The notes under the pieces: generated by a model
What the model was told of the DNA's origin: nothing
Seen by the model: only the letters and a program-made list of their open reading frames with translations
Database searches by the model: none
Made by a program: the position numbers and the translations under genes
Assembly: GCF_009495745.1 (NCBI RefSeq)
Contig: NZ_WIDQ01000004.1
Location: 186,001 to 250,000, forward strand
Direction of reading: 5' to 3'
Length of the DNA: 64,000 nt
From: Niveispirillum sp. SYP-B3756
Lineage (GTDB): Bacteria; Pseudomonadota; Alphaproteobacteria; Azospirillales; Azospirillaceae
In this document: positions 49,158 to 58,642 of the stretch, piece by piece
How the letters are laid out: every line of letters begins with the position of its first letter
How positions within the stretch are numbered: position 1 is the first letter of the stretch

Positions 49158-50294
49158 ATGACCTGCTGCAAGCCTGTCCATGCTTCCGCCAATTCTCTTC
49201 CTAACGTTCCGGTGACGCTGGCCTGTGGTGTCGCCCTGATGATGCTGGCATTGCCGGTCAGGGCGGCGGACATCTCCCCATCCCCCATCTCGGATGGGCA
49301 AGGGACGCCGAGGGCCGTGCTGATGGGCCGCCCGTCCCTTTCCGCGGCACCGCTGGCGGCGGTGCCGGTGGGGGTGAACCAGCGGGCGGCGCGGCGGAGT
49401 GATATTGGCGTGGATGTCGGACAATTGACGGCCGCCCTGGGGGCATCCGGGCTGGCGGGCAATGACGGAAGGCGCGCCGGATTTGGCCTGTTCGCCGATG
49501 GAGGGTGGCGACGGCGTGACGCCGGTACGCAAGGTGATCTGGCACGACAGACCGTCAAGGCGGCGGTGGCTGGCCTTACCTATGCCGACGGCGATGGCTG
49601 GCGGCTGGCGCTGGGTGCTGGACCCGTGGAAGGCAGCGCGCGGTTCCGGGCGGGCGGCGGCTTTGATCTCTCGGGGACGGCCGCCAGCCTGCAGGTGGCG
49701 AACACGATTGGTGCTTTACGGCTTTCCTCCCGCCTGGGACATGCCTGGTTCGATCTGGATGGCGTCTCCCGCACCGGCGCGGTGCCGGCCCCTCAGGGTG
49801 ACGGCAAGGGTGAAAGCAACAGCTTCGCCTTCAAGGCCGCCTGGCACGCCGATCTGGACGCCCTGTTCCTGGAACCGGCCCTGGGCGTCGCCCTGGATGA
49901 GGTGCGGGTGAAATCCTATGCTGAAACCGCTGCCAGCGGCCCGGCGATCAAGATCGACCGGATGAAGCGCAGCGACTGGACGGCGGCGGCGGGACTGACG
50001 CTGGGGTTCCATCCGGTCGAGCTGGCACCCGGTCTGCGTCTTTCGGGCCAAATGGAGGCTGCCTATATCCGCAATCTGGACCGACCGGGCACCGCCACAA
50101 GGGCTTCCTTCATCGACAATGCGCCGCGCCCGCTGCAGCTGTTTGTCGGCGACGGCCCCCGTGACCGGCTGATGCTGGCACCCGAACTGTCGCTGGCCAT
50201 CGGTGACAATGCCGTCTTGTCCGTGCGTTACAGCAGGCAACTCCGTGGGGATGAAGCGCATATGGTCAGCGCGGGGCTTTCCTGGCGGTTCTAA
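49158..50294 (+). CDS. Autotransporter-type outer-membrane beta-barrel protein
   Basis: 378 residues. A signal peptide (VTLACGVALMMLALPVRA-AD) is followed by alternating beta-strand sequence and the C-terminal VRYSRQLRGDEAHMVSAGLSWRF, ending in aromatic-x-Phe as recognised by the BAM machinery. The barrel resembles an autotransporter C-terminal domain, but the passenger part is only about 50-60 residues, so it is not a classical autotransporter. Divergent to the membrane AraC regulator. Confidence 0.75.
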   Translation: MTCCKPVHASANSLPNVPVTLACGVALMMLALPVRAADISPSPISDGQGTPRAVLMGRPSLSAAPLAAVPVGVNQRAARRSDIGVDVGQLTAALGASGLAGNDGRRAGFGLFADGGWRRRDAGTQGDLARQTVKAAVAGLTYADGDGWRLALGAGPVEGSARFRAGGGFDLSGTAASLQVANTIGALRLSSRLGHAWFDLDGVSRTGAVPAPQGDGKGESNSFAFKAAWHADLDALFLEPALGVALDEVRVKSYAETAASGPAIKIDRMKRSDWTAAAGLTLGFHPVELAPGLRLSGQMEAAYIRNLDRPGTATRASFIDNAPRPLQLFVGDGPRDRLMLAPELSLAIGDNAVLSVRYSRQLRGDEAHMVSAGLSWRF

Positions 50295-50390
50295 AGCGGA
50301 TACCCGCTTCGGCGTGGCGCCTGCTGGTGGTGAGCGGCCCGGACCGGCGACGGTTCGGGCCTGTCAGCAGAGGGTGCCAATGGCGGGGGA

Positions 50391-50840
50391 TCAGAACAGG
50401 TTCAACAGATCCTGTTGCGAGGGGCGCACCACCCCATCGGCCGCGTCGGCCGCCGTCATATCCACCAGACCAGCCCCAAGCCGGACATTGCGTGTCCAGC
50501 GCCGGGCGATATCCAGCTGGTGACGGGCGATTTCCACATCCTCCCGCTCCCGCCAGCTATTTTCCGCCCGGCGCAGGGCCGGACCGATGCCGCCGGTGAT
50601 TTGGCAGCAGGTCTCCCGGTCGATCTTCATCCGGTCGATCTGGGTGATGAGTGTATTGAAGCTGCGCGCCATTTCGGCCCGCAGTGCCGATGCTCCCCCA
50701 TCTGTTTCCAACGAGACCAGGGCGGAGCGTGTCAGGCCGTGCGCCTGTTCGATCAGATATTCGATGGCCGTTGCTCCGCGATCATCGCTGAATGCCCTGT
50801 TGGCGCCTGAAATCCCGCCGCTCCCGAAACAGTCCGCCAC
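50391..50840 (-). CDS. Hypothetical protein, Flp-like N-terminal motif
   Basis: 149 residues from a GTG start (50838-50840); start uncertain because no ribosome site is visible. Codon use in this frame is like its neighbours (ATC, CTG, GCC favoured), so I consider it real. The segment FSDDRGATAIEYLI copies the class III processing-site motif of Flp pilins (RGATAIEY), but no hydrophobic helix follows; instead the sequence continues EQAHGLTRSALVSLE and is helical and polar. No function assigned. Confidence 0.55.
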   Translation of the reverse strand: MADCFGSGGISGANRAFSDDRGATAIEYLIEQAHGLTRSALVSLETDGGASALRAEMARSFNTLITQIDRMKIDRETCCQITGGIGPALRRAENSWREREDVEIARHQLDIARRWTRNVRLGAGLVDMTAADAADGVVRPSQQDLLNLF

Positions 50841-51289
50841 CGCAGACGATTTGCAGCAGGCAGTAACCGTGACCAGACACGCGCTCGGGGATGTTGTTCG
50901 TCAATCCTGAAGGGAAATGACAGAGAGTCATCAGCGGCTTTCCGCGTCGCCCCTCTGAAACTTCCCTGATCTGATAAACAGTTCATGCTGTGTGGCGGGC
51001 GGGGATATGTAACTTTGTCATGATGCTGCAACCGATATTCTTGAACTCGATGGCAGGCGGATAGCATCCGCCGTGCATAATAATGTGGCTCTTTTGCCGC
51101 TGTTATGTCCAGCAGTTTCCAATCGACGCCGTCTCGGCGACGACGCTTGACGCTTGTTTTCCACGCTAATACCAACCCGCCTAAAGGTTGACCTTTAGGC
51201 GGGTTGCAGGCCGGCGACCGCCGGCGCCAACATGCCAACGGCTTGGCATCACGCGGCACGGGCCGCGCGGCGCTGGTCGCAACTTGGTC
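50841..51289. other. Gene-free region with two hairpins
   Basis: About 450 bases without a credible gene; the ORFs crossing it have shadow-like composition. Two perfect hairpins: 51056-51072 (7-bp stem GGCGGAT/ATCCGCC) and the much longer 51173-51206 element listed separately. Confidence 0.5.
51173..51206. repeat. Long perfect palindrome
   Basis: Fifteen-bp perfect stem (51173-51187 with 51192-51206), loop TTGA, flanked on the left by CTAATAC. There is no T-tract on either strand, so it may be a dispersed palindromic repeat or the terminator of the 51290-51637 gene (minus strand) without a U-run. Confidence 0.5.
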
Positions 51290-51637
51290 TCAGTGATCCG
51301 ACCCCTGCAGGATCTGGCGGCGCATCCCGGTTTCATAATCCAGGCCGGCGCGGGTTACGACCACGCTGACGGGGAAGCTGCCGACGATCAGGCCCTTGCG
51401 CTCCAGCACGGCCCACGGGGCCGGGTTGCGCAGGCCGGTGGCGTCCTGGGCGAAGACCAGCCAGGGGCCGAGATGGAAATGATTGCCATGGGCGGTGAAG
51501 GGCAGTTCCAGCACCTCAATCGCGCCATCGCCGATGGGGCGGGCAATATCCTCAAACTCCGCCAGGGCCTGGAACAGGGTCAGGGTCTTCAACTGCAAAG
51601 CATTCAGGTTCAGCGGGTTTTTCTTGGGCGTGGCCAT
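51290..51637 (-). CDS. Conserved-looking hypothetical protein
   Basis: 115 residues from ATG 51637 (MATPKKNPLNLNALQLKTL). ATG 51700 would add 21 residues and cannot be excluded. No known domain is recognised. The sequence is orderly: NPLNLNALQLKTLTLFQALAEFEDIA, ELPFTAHGNHFHLGPWLVFAQDATGL, ERKGLIVGSFPVSVVVTRAGLDYETG. A histidine-rich turn (HGNHFH) might bind a metal. Codon use fits the genome. It is divergent to the Sel1-SPOR gene. Confidence 0.65.
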   Translation of the reverse strand: MATPKKNPLNLNALQLKTLTLFQALAEFEDIARPIGDGAIEVLELPFTAHGNHFHLGPWLVFAQDATGLRNPAPWAVLERKGLIVGSFPVSVVVTRAGLDYETGMRRQILQGSDH

Positions 51638-51757
51638 GCGGGCAATCTCTGATAACGGATTGGAATTCTCTGCGACCGTTGAAGCCCGTTTATCCGCCAT
51701 CGTCAAGCATCGCCATGTGGGGTAATAGAGAACATCCCCTGCCACACTTTGGTGCCC

Positions 51758-52753
51758 ATGTTTCGACCGGTCATTCCCCTAGCACTTGTTCTGGCGCTGC
51801 TGAGCAGCCCTGCCCATGCCGACATGGCGCAGGGACGGGCGGCCTTTGCCGCTGGCAAATATGATCAGGCTTTCAAGGAATTCGTCAAAGCCGGCGACAA
51901 GGGTGACCTGACAGCACTTTATCTGGCTGGTGAGATGCAGTTGCAGGGGCGCGGCGCGCCCAAGGATGCCAAGGCGGCCTTGAAGTTGATGCGCCGCGCG
52001 GCCGAGGGTGGCCATGTGGCAGCGATGAGCGCCTTGGGTGCCATCTATGCCTATGGCCAGGATGTACCTGCCGATTATGAACAGGCCCTGCACTGGCTGC
52101 ACCCGGCGGCAGAGGCTGACGATATGCACGCGCAGAATAACTTGGCCACGCTGCTCTATTTTGGTCTGGGCACGGAGAAGGATATTATCAGCGCGCTTTA
52201 CTGGGCGCGGCGGGCGGCGGGGAAGAATCTGGTGGCTGCTGTGAAGCTGGCAGCTGAAATCGCCGCCCGGGCCACGCCGGAGCAGGCCTCTGCCGCCAAC
52301 GCCATGCTGGCCTCCGGCCAGATGCCCAAATCGCCGAAGAGCGCCGCCCCCCTTGTTCGGGAAATGGCACCACCGCCAAAACCGCCGGAGCTGGCAGCAA
52401 CAGAGGCCCCTGTCGCCGTGCAGGCACCGCCACCGCCGCCGCCGGCCGTGGCGGTGGCTCCGACGCCCGCGCCATTGCCCCCGCCACCCGCCGCCGGCCA
52501 GGATTGGGCGGTGCAGGTCGGTTCTCTGCCCAGCCGGGGTGAGGCAGAAAAACACTGGGCCGGTCTGTCCAGACGCCATGCCGACCTGCTGGCCGGCCGC
52601 ACACCCCTGCTGCGGGACGCCGATGTGGCTGGCAAGGGCCGCTATACCCGCGTGTTGCTGGGTGGCTTTGACAAGGCGGGTGCGACGGCTTTCTGTGCCA
52701 AGCTGAAGGCGGCGGGGGCGGATTGCCTGACCCGCCGCCTGGGCGCGGATTGA
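51758..52753 (+). CDS. Sel1-repeat protein with C-terminal SPOR domain
   Basis: 331 residues from ATG 51758; the frame extends three codons upstream to a TTG. Signal peptide ends at AHA-DMAQ. Sel1-type helical repeats follow to about residue 185 (GDLTALYLAGEMQLQGRG..., GHVAAMSALGAIYAYGQD..., DMHAQNNLATLLYFGLG...). A proline-rich linker spans ~200-247, then a SPOR domain from ~249 (DWAVQVGSLPSRGEAEKHW...). This points to a periplasmic, septal-peptidoglycan-associated scaffold. Its stop lies 7 bases before the convergent O-antigen-ligase gene. Confidence 0.9.
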   Translation: MFRPVIPLALVLALLSSPAHADMAQGRAAFAAGKYDQAFKEFVKAGDKGDLTALYLAGEMQLQGRGAPKDAKAALKLMRRAAEGGHVAAMSALGAIYAYGQDVPADYEQALHWLHPAAEADDMHAQNNLATLLYFGLGTEKDIISALYWARRAAGKNLVAAVKLAAEIAARATPEQASAANAMLASGQMPKSPKSAAPLVREMAPPPKPPELAATEAPVAVQAPPPPPPAVAVAPTPAPLPPPPAAGQDWAVQVGSLPSRGEAEKHWAGLSRRHADLLAGRTPLLRDADVAGKGRYTRVLLGGFDKAGATAFCAKLKAAGADCLTRRLGAD

Positions 52754-52760
52754 AAGCGCA

Positions 52761-53984
52761 TCACGCTGGCCGTGGCGGCATCCTGTCGGCCAGCATGATC
52801 AGGAAAAAGCCAAACAGCATCCCGCAGATCGCCCAGGTCTGCCACGCCCCATAGGCAAAGCACTGGGCGAAGATGCAGCTTGCATAAAGCGACAGCGCCA
52901 CAGCGCGGGTATCGGCGCTGCGCAACCGCACCAGCAGCGGCAGCACCGACAGCATCAGCCAGCCGGTGAGCGCCGCACCGATCCAGCCCAGTTCCAACCG
53001 CACCTGCAGGAAAAAATTATGCGGATGCAGCGGCAGCTTCCGCCAACCCAGCGTGCCGATGAAGCCATCATTGCCGCCGGGGATGGCGCGGGAGCTGTCC
53101 AGCCCGAAGCCCTGCCAGGGTCGCTGGGGCAGATGCTCGGCGGCAAAGTTCCAGATCATGATGCGATGCTGGAAGCTTTCCGGCATCCAGTGGGCATGGG
53201 CCAGTCCGTTATTGAACATCCATTGCGCGATGGGGGCGCAGAAGATCAACCCGGCGACGATGGCGAGCCCCGTCAGCCCCGCCACCAGGCGCGGAAAGCG
53301 CCAGGCCAGCAGGATCAGCGGGATCATCGCCAACAGGGCAGCAGCGGCCGACTGGCTGGTGCTGACACCGACCAGCAGCAGCACCCCCACCATCCAGCCC
53401 AACCCCAGCCAGCCCTTGCCCAGTCGCCACAGCATCAACGCCATCGGCCCCGCCATGAAGGCGATCAGCAGGGCCGAGCGGTTGACCGGCCGCACCAGAT
53501 CGACCGGCAGCTTGGGTTCGCTGAACAGGCGCTGGATCGGCTGATCGAACAGGATTTCTACGGCCAGCAGGGCAATGCCGACCAGCGCCGCCGGGATCAG
53601 CCAGCGGGCGATCCGGCGTGCCGTTTCCGCCGGCAGCATGGCCAGTGCCGGAAACAGCAGGAATCCGGGCAGAAATTCATAAAGGAAGGTCGCCGTCAGA
53701 TCGCGCGCATCCTTGGGTGCCAGCGACCAGGACACGCTGACCCGGCCATAAAGGATGAAGGCCAGCAGCGGTAGCAGCAAAGCCCAGGGCAGGAGCGGCA
53801 AACGCCGTTCCCGCCAGAGCCATAGGCCCCCGCCGATAAAGGCCAGAATCAGATAGCCAGGGGCCGCCCCCAGGGCTGCCAAGGGCAGCAGCAGCCCCAG
53901 CATCAGCACACTGACAAACAGGATAAGAAGCCCGAAGGGGCCGAAGGCGGCTGCCGGCTGGGGAGCGCCTGGATGCTGCGTCAT
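52761..53984 (-). CDS. O-antigen ligase-like (Wzy_C/WaaL family) membrane protein
   Basis: 407 residues from ATG 53984; an in-frame upstream extension to 54209 is not family-like. About 11-12 hydrophobic segments. The large periplasmic loop contains HRIMIWNFAAEHLPQRPWQGFGLDSSRAIPGG and LPLHPHNFFLQVRLELGWIG, the HPHN-x-F-L-Q motif of the ligase family. It may join O-antigen or another polymer to lipid A core or a protein. No other polysaccharide genes are adjacent, so the substrate is open. Confidence 0.85.
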   Translation of the reverse strand: MTQHPGAPQPAAAFGPFGLLILFVSVLMLGLLLPLAALGAAPGYLILAFIGGGLWLWRERRLPLLPWALLLPLLAFILYGRVSVSWSLAPKDARDLTATFLYEFLPGFLLFPALAMLPAETARRIARWLIPAALVGIALLAVEILFDQPIQRLFSEPKLPVDLVRPVNRSALLIAFMAGPMALMLWRLGKGWLGLGWMVGVLLLVGVSTSQSAAAALLAMIPLILLAWRFPRLVAGLTGLAIVAGLIFCAPIAQWMFNNGLAHAHWMPESFQHRIMIWNFAAEHLPQRPWQGFGLDSSRAIPGGNDGFIGTLGWRKLPLHPHNFFLQVRLELGWIGAALTGWLMLSVLPLLVRLRSADTRAVALSLYASCIFAQCFAYGAWQTWAICGMLFGFFLIMLADRMPPRPA

Positions 53985-54245
53985 GGTCTGTTCCGCATCG
54001 CCTTTGACAGGAAGGAATGTGATGCGGCCCGCAAGGCACCAGGGCCACGTCGCCTTCATAAACGCGCCAGGGACCGAAACCAAGCATGGCGCATCTTGCC
54101 GCCCCCTGGAGCCCCCCCGCGTTTCGTCAAACCCAGATGGCTCCCGGTTGAGTCTGCCTGCGATCCGCCCTAGGCGGGAGGGGGGTGGCGTGACTATATG
54201 CTGTGGCAACCATTATCCGTTCCAACCGCTGCCGGTTTGCCGCCC

Positions 54246-55079
54246 ATGTCCAGCACCGCCCCCTTGATCGCCTTGCCCGCCCGTACTGTGATCGCCGTCG
54301 GTGGCGACGACCGCGTCGCCTTCCTGCAGGGGCTGGTCAGCAATGATGTCAGCAAGCTGGCGCCCGGCCGCGCCATCTGGGCCGCCCTGCTGACGGCGCA
54401 GGGCAAGTTCCTGCATGAGTTTTTCATCATCGATGCGGGCGACCGGTTGCTGCTGGATTGCGAGGCGGCGCGCAAGGATGATCTGCTGCGCCGGCTGAAA
54501 ATGTTCAAGCTGCGGTCCAAGGTGGAACTGACGGACCTGTCGGCGGAATTGGCCGTATTCGCCCGGCTGAGGCAGGCTGGTGAGGGGGGAGCGGCGGGAT
54601 TGGCCTTTGCCGATCCGCGCCAGGCGGAGATGGGCAGCCGCCTGCTGCTGCCCATTGGTATCCAGGCGACGGGTGATTTTGCCGATTGGGACCGCGCCCG
54701 TATTGCCCTGGGCCTGCCCGATGGCAGCCGAGATCTGCTGGTGGAAAAATCCATCCTGCTGGAAAATGGCTTTGACGAGCTGCAGGGCGTGGCCTGGGAC
54801 AAGGGCTGCTATGTCGGCCAGGAACTGACCGCACGCACCAAATATCGCGGGCTGGTGAAAAAGCGGCTGGTGCCGGTGGCCGTCACCGGCCCATTGCCCG
54901 AGCCGGGCAGCCTGATCCGGCGCGACGGGCAGGAGGTGGGGGAGATACGCAGCGGCCGGGACGGCATGGCGCTGGCCTTGCTGCGGCTGGAAGCCATCCG
55001 CGAAGGCGGGGCGCTGAGCTGCGGAGAGGCGTCTCTGGCCGTCCGTGCCCCGGCCTGGGCGGCCTTTGCCACCGCCTGA
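54246..55079 (+). CDS. ygfZ: YgfZ/GcvT-like folate-binding protein
   Basis: 277 residues from ATG 54246 (MSSTAPLIALP). Folate-binding helper for iron-sulphur cluster maturation. The diagnostic motif KGCYVGQELTARTKYRG is complete. The N-terminal RVAFLQGLVSNDVSKLAPGRAIWAALLTAQGKFLHEFFI matches the family. An upstream in-frame ATG at 54198 is unlikely. Confidence 0.93.
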   Translation: MSSTAPLIALPARTVIAVGGDDRVAFLQGLVSNDVSKLAPGRAIWAALLTAQGKFLHEFFIIDAGDRLLLDCEAARKDDLLRRLKMFKLRSKVELTDLSAELAVFARLRQAGEGGAAGLAFADPRQAEMGSRLLLPIGIQATGDFADWDRARIALGLPDGSRDLLVEKSILLENGFDELQGVAWDKGCYVGQELTARTKYRGLVKKRLVPVAVTGPLPEPGSLIRRDGQEVGEIRSGRDGMALALLRLEAIREGGALSCGEASLAVRAPAWAAFATA

Positions 55080-55170
55080 TCCAAACCTGTTCACAAGAAA
55101 GGATGAACCCGCCACAAGAATTGGTTAGTCTCTGCGCCATCAACGCAATATCCGGGGCACGGGGGTCGGT

Positions 55171-57846
55171 ATGATGGAGCGGGGCAGGGGATCGCGGCAA
55201 TCGTCGCTGCGCGGCACCGCGACCGCTATCTCGCTGGGGGCCGTGCTGCTGGTTGGTGGGCTGACCGCCGGTGCCGTCTATGAGCTGGCACAATATTCCG
55301 TCGATGCGGCGGCTCTGGAAACACCGGGCGAGGCGCTGGCCAAGAACCGGCTGCTGGCCGATTTCCAGGCCCGCATGGGCTATGGTGGTTATCTGGGGGC
55401 CCTGGCGCAGTTTGCCGAAACCGGCAGTGCCGATGCCCGCACCGATATGCGCGCCAGCCTGGAAGCGGCCGATCAGGCCCTGCGTGGGTTGCAGGGCAAG
55501 CGGCTGACCCCGCAGGAACTGGAACTGGCGGCCGACCTGAAACGGCTGGTGGAGAGCGCCCGGCGCAGCCTGGATGCCGCCAATAGCGGCCCCACCGCCC
55601 TGGGCCAGACGACGCCCCTGATCCTGACCACCCGCTATGCCGCTCTGTCCGACCGGATCGAGGCGCGCGGGCGCGGCTTGCAGACGCTGGAACTGACCCG
55701 GCTGGGCGAAACGGCGCAGCGTGGCCTGTGGCTGGGCGTGGCGGCGGTGCTGGCCCTGGCGGGCGTGCTGGTCGCTTTCCTGATCCTGCTGGCGGTGCGG
55801 GTGCGGCGCCCCCTGCACGACCTGACCAATGCGGTGGATCAGGTGGCGCGTGGCGACTGGCGTTCCCCCATCTGGGGGCAGGAGCGGGGGGATGAGTTTG
55901 GCCAGTTGGCCCGCGCGCTGGATGGGTTCCGCAAACAGGCCCAGGAAATCCCCGATATTTCCGTGGCGACGGAAGATGGCCGCCTGCGCCTGAAATTCGA
56001 AGGGGAATATGCCGATCTGTTCGAGGCGCTGACGGCGCGGCTGCGCGGGGCCGGTGGTACCCTGGCCGTGCTGGGCCAGGATGTCGGCCGCATCGTCGGC
56101 GATACCAAGCATCAATTGACCGATACGCTGGGCCAGGTGAACCAGCTTTGCGCCGCCGCCGTGCGCACGGTGAGCGAGAGCAACCGCGAAATCCGCCAGG
56201 CAACGGAGATTCTGGCCCATGCCGTGGCCCAGGTGAAGGCGTTTGACGCCGATGCCGGCAGCGGCGGGCTGGATGCGGTGATTGAGGCAATGCGCAACCA
56301 TGCCGATGCCCTGGCCGCCACCTTGAGCCGGACGGAAGAGGCGGTGAGCCAGACGCTGGACACCCTGTCCTTCACCGATGGCGACATGCGCCATGCCAGC
56401 GGGGAAGCGCGCGATGCCGCGCATACCCTGTCGCTGACCATGGCGGAAACCCAGGCCAGCCTGCTGTCGGCGGTGAAAATCCTGCGCGCGTCGGGCGATC
56501 TGCTGGCCAATACCGCCGACCAGACGGGCAGCCGCCTGCTACGCGCGGCCGAGGCCATGGAGGATGGTGAAAAGGCCATGGTGGCGGCCTTGGGCAGCGC
56601 CACCATGCGGCTGGATGACACCACCAGCCAGGCCAGTGCCCGGCTGGAGGATGCGGGGATGCAGATGACCCGCGCCGCCGACCTGCTGGATGACCGCTCT
56701 GCCGACATCGGTGCCCGCCTGGACAATGCCCTGGAATCGATGCAGGAGGCGCGCACCACCCTGCAACTGTCGGCGGAGATTGCCGAGCGCAAGATGGAGC
56801 CGCTGGCCGACGAGTTCACCGATATCCGCAACCGCTTCGGCGACATGATGGGCGATATCGGCGACCGGGCCGATGCCATGGCCCGCGCCGTGGAGGGGCT
56901 GCGCAAGACCAGCGACGATCTGAAGATGGAGTTTGAGCGCCGCCGGGTGGAACCGGGCCAGCACGAGGCCATTGCCGATCTGCTGACCCGCCTGCGTGGC
57001 AGCGCCACCCAGATTGCCGGCCGCGTGGGGGAGATCGGGGAGACAGCGCAGCGTCTGGCCCAGAGCCTGACCGGCGGGGTGGACGATGCCACCGCCCGCC
57101 TGCGCGATGTGGCGGGCGATCTGCGCGCCGAAACCCGTGCCCTGTCGGCCGAGGCCCATCAGGCCGCCACCGGCCTGACCCGTGCCGTCAGCCAGCAGGA
57201 ACGCATGGTGGAAGACCTGAGGGCGCTGACGGCGGAACTGGATGCCCAGCGGGACAAGGATAATACGCCCCAGGCTTTGGTCGACCTGACCTCTGGCCTG
57301 CGCGCCGCCATCGATGCGGTCCATGCGCTGATCGCCAGTGCCGACAACCGGGAAAAGACTGCGGTGGAAACCGCCGTGGGGCTGGTGGCCGACCTGCGCC
57401 AGCGGATTGAGGCGGTGGAGGGCATGACTGGCGGCCTGCACGCGGCCAGCGACGCGCTGCACGCGCTCGCCGCCTCTGACAATGCCGGTCGTGAGCGGGA
57501 AAATGCCGACCTGCTGGCCATCGCCGAGGCGCTGAAGGCACGGCTGGACTCTATCGACCGGCTGGGCGACCGGCTGGATGGCACCACCGACAGCGTGCGT
57601 GGATTGCTGGACGAAACCCGCCAGCGGGAGCGCACCGACCTGTCCATCGTGTCGGAACTGACCCAGAACCTGCGCGAGCGTGTGCTGCGGCTGGATGGGC
57701 TGTCGGTGGATCTGTCGCGCGCCATCGACATGCTGCGCTCCTCCTCCCGCCAGAACGAGGCGAGCAGTGCCAATGCTGCGCGCGACCTTTCCGCCCGGCT
57801 GGCCCATATCGCCGATCAGTTGAAGGGGGCGGCCAGCGGCCTGTGA
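55171..57846 (+). CDS. HAMP-domain membrane protein with very long coiled coil, no MCP signalling tip
   Basis: 891 residues. Transmembrane helices at about 17-37 and 186-208 enclose a helical periplasmic sensor region of ~145 residues. A HAMP domain (~208-262, RRPLHDLTNAVDQVARGDWRSPI) is followed by more than 600 residues of helix-forming heptad-like sequence. This resembles a chemoreceptor, but the invariant cytoplasmic tip (EIAxQTNLLALNAAIEAARAGE-type) is absent, so coupling to CheA/CheW is not expected. The role is unknown; a structural or polarity scaffold is conceivable. The following gene's possible early starts overlap its end. Confidence 0.8.
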   Translation: MMERGRGSRQSSLRGTATAISLGAVLLVGGLTAGAVYELAQYSVDAAALETPGEALAKNRLLADFQARMGYGGYLGALAQFAETGSADARTDMRASLEAADQALRGLQGKRLTPQELELAADLKRLVESARRSLDAANSGPTALGQTTPLILTTRYAALSDRIEARGRGLQTLELTRLGETAQRGLWLGVAAVLALAGVLVAFLILLAVRVRRPLHDLTNAVDQVARGDWRSPIWGQERGDEFGQLARALDGFRKQAQEIPDISVATEDGRLRLKFEGEYADLFEALTARLRGAGGTLAVLGQDVGRIVGDTKHQLTDTLGQVNQLCAAAVRTVSESNREIRQATEILAHAVAQVKAFDADAGSGGLDAVIEAMRNHADALAATLSRTEEAVSQTLDTLSFTDGDMRHASGEARDAAHTLSLTMAETQASLLSAVKILRASGDLLANTADQTGSRLLRAAEAMEDGEKAMVAALGSATMRLDDTTSQASARLEDAGMQMTRAADLLDDRSADIGARLDNALESMQEARTTLQLSAEIAERKMEPLADEFTDIRNRFGDMMGDIGDRADAMARAVEGLRKTSDDLKMEFERRRVEPGQHEAIADLLTRLRGSATQIAGRVGEIGETAQRLAQSLTGGVDDATARLRDVAGDLRAETRALSAEAHQAATGLTRAVSQQERMVEDLRALTAELDAQRDKDNTPQALVDLTSGLRAAIDAVHALIASADNREKTAVETAVGLVADLRQRIEAVEGMTGGLHAASDALHALAASDNAGRERENADLLAIAEALKARLDSIDRLGDRLDGTTDSVRGLLDETRQRERTDLSIVSELTQNLRERVLRLDGLSVDLSRAIDMLRSSSRQNEASSANAARDLSARLAHIADQLKGAASGL

Positions 57847-57980
57847 CGAAAAAGGGGCTGAAATCGGCCCCTATTGGTCACAACACAGGCTTGGTCCGTT
57901 TATCTGCCGCTGCCGTTGTTCTCTACATGGATATGGCGAAGACGCCGTTCCACGAGAAAAATGGACAGAGGAATACGACC

Positions 57981-58490
57981 ATGCGCAAGCAACTTATCGG
58001 CGCCGCTTCGGCCGTCGCTCTGCTTTGGTCCGGTGCCGCTTTCGCCCAGGCCCAAACCACGGGGACCGAGTCGGCACCCGCAGCGGATCGCACCGTGACT
58101 GACCCGATGGGTCACGACACGAAACACGACCAGAAGGCGGATGGCGTCAGGGGAACCCGCGCCTCTGCCGAGGCCCTGATGGGGCGCACGGTGATCGGCT
58201 CTGATGGCAAGAAGCTGGGTGAGGTGAAGGATGTCATCCTGGATGCCAATAGCGGCAGTGCCAAACAGGTGATCATCTCCAGCGGCGGCTTCCTGGGCAT
58301 TGGCGAGAAGGATATCGCCGTCAAGTTCGAAGATGCCAAGGTATTGGCCGGGAACGAGAAGGTCCAGGTGAACAATCTGACCCAGGCCCAGGTCGAGCGG
58401 CTGGATGGCTACAAATATGACCGCGACACCGTGTCGTTGGGCCGTGGCGGTGCCCAGGTTACCCCGAATGCGGGTTCCGCCGGTCAGTAA
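57981..58490 (+). CDS. Secreted PRC-barrel domain protein
   Basis: 169 residues from ATG 57981 with AGAGGAA upstream; in-frame starts from 57843 add a non-family extension. Signal peptide [16 protein letters not shown]-barrel at about 68-145: [36 protein letters not shown], then [21 protein letters not shown] barrels bind RNA or protein partners; exported versions like this are common in alphaproteobacteria and uncharacterised. Confidence 0.88.
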   Translation: MRKQLIGAASAVALLWSGAAFAQAQTTGTESAPAADRTVTDPMGHDTKHDQKADGVRGTRASAEALMGRTVIGSDGKKLGEVKDVILDANSGSAKQVIISSGGFLGIGEKDIAVKFEDAKVLAGNEKVQVNNLTQAQVERLDGYKYDRDTVSLGRGGAQVTPNAGSAGQ

Positions 58491-58530
58491 CCATCACTCC
58501 TCCTGATGCTGTTCTCCCGTGGTTAAACGG

Positions 58531-58560
58531 CGCCGGTGGTCCCTTCTGGGGCCGCCGGCG
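58531..58560 (+). terminator. Possible terminator between PRC-barrel gene and rpe
   Basis: Thirteen-bp GC-rich stem with two G-U pairs (58531-58543 with 58548-58560), loop TTCT. No T-tract follows, so efficiency is doubtful. Confidence 0.35.
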
Positions 58561-58642
58561 TCGCGCCATGTGTGCCCTACCGGCCCATCATGCGCTGAAC
58601 CCGTCTTGCCGGATGGGGGGGATTTCGGTAGGAACCGGGTTC

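Noticed and set aside
50753-51259. 168-codon minus-strand ORF
   Set aside because: Composition rich in Arg/Pro/Cys with no pattern, overlaps the better 50391-50840 frame.
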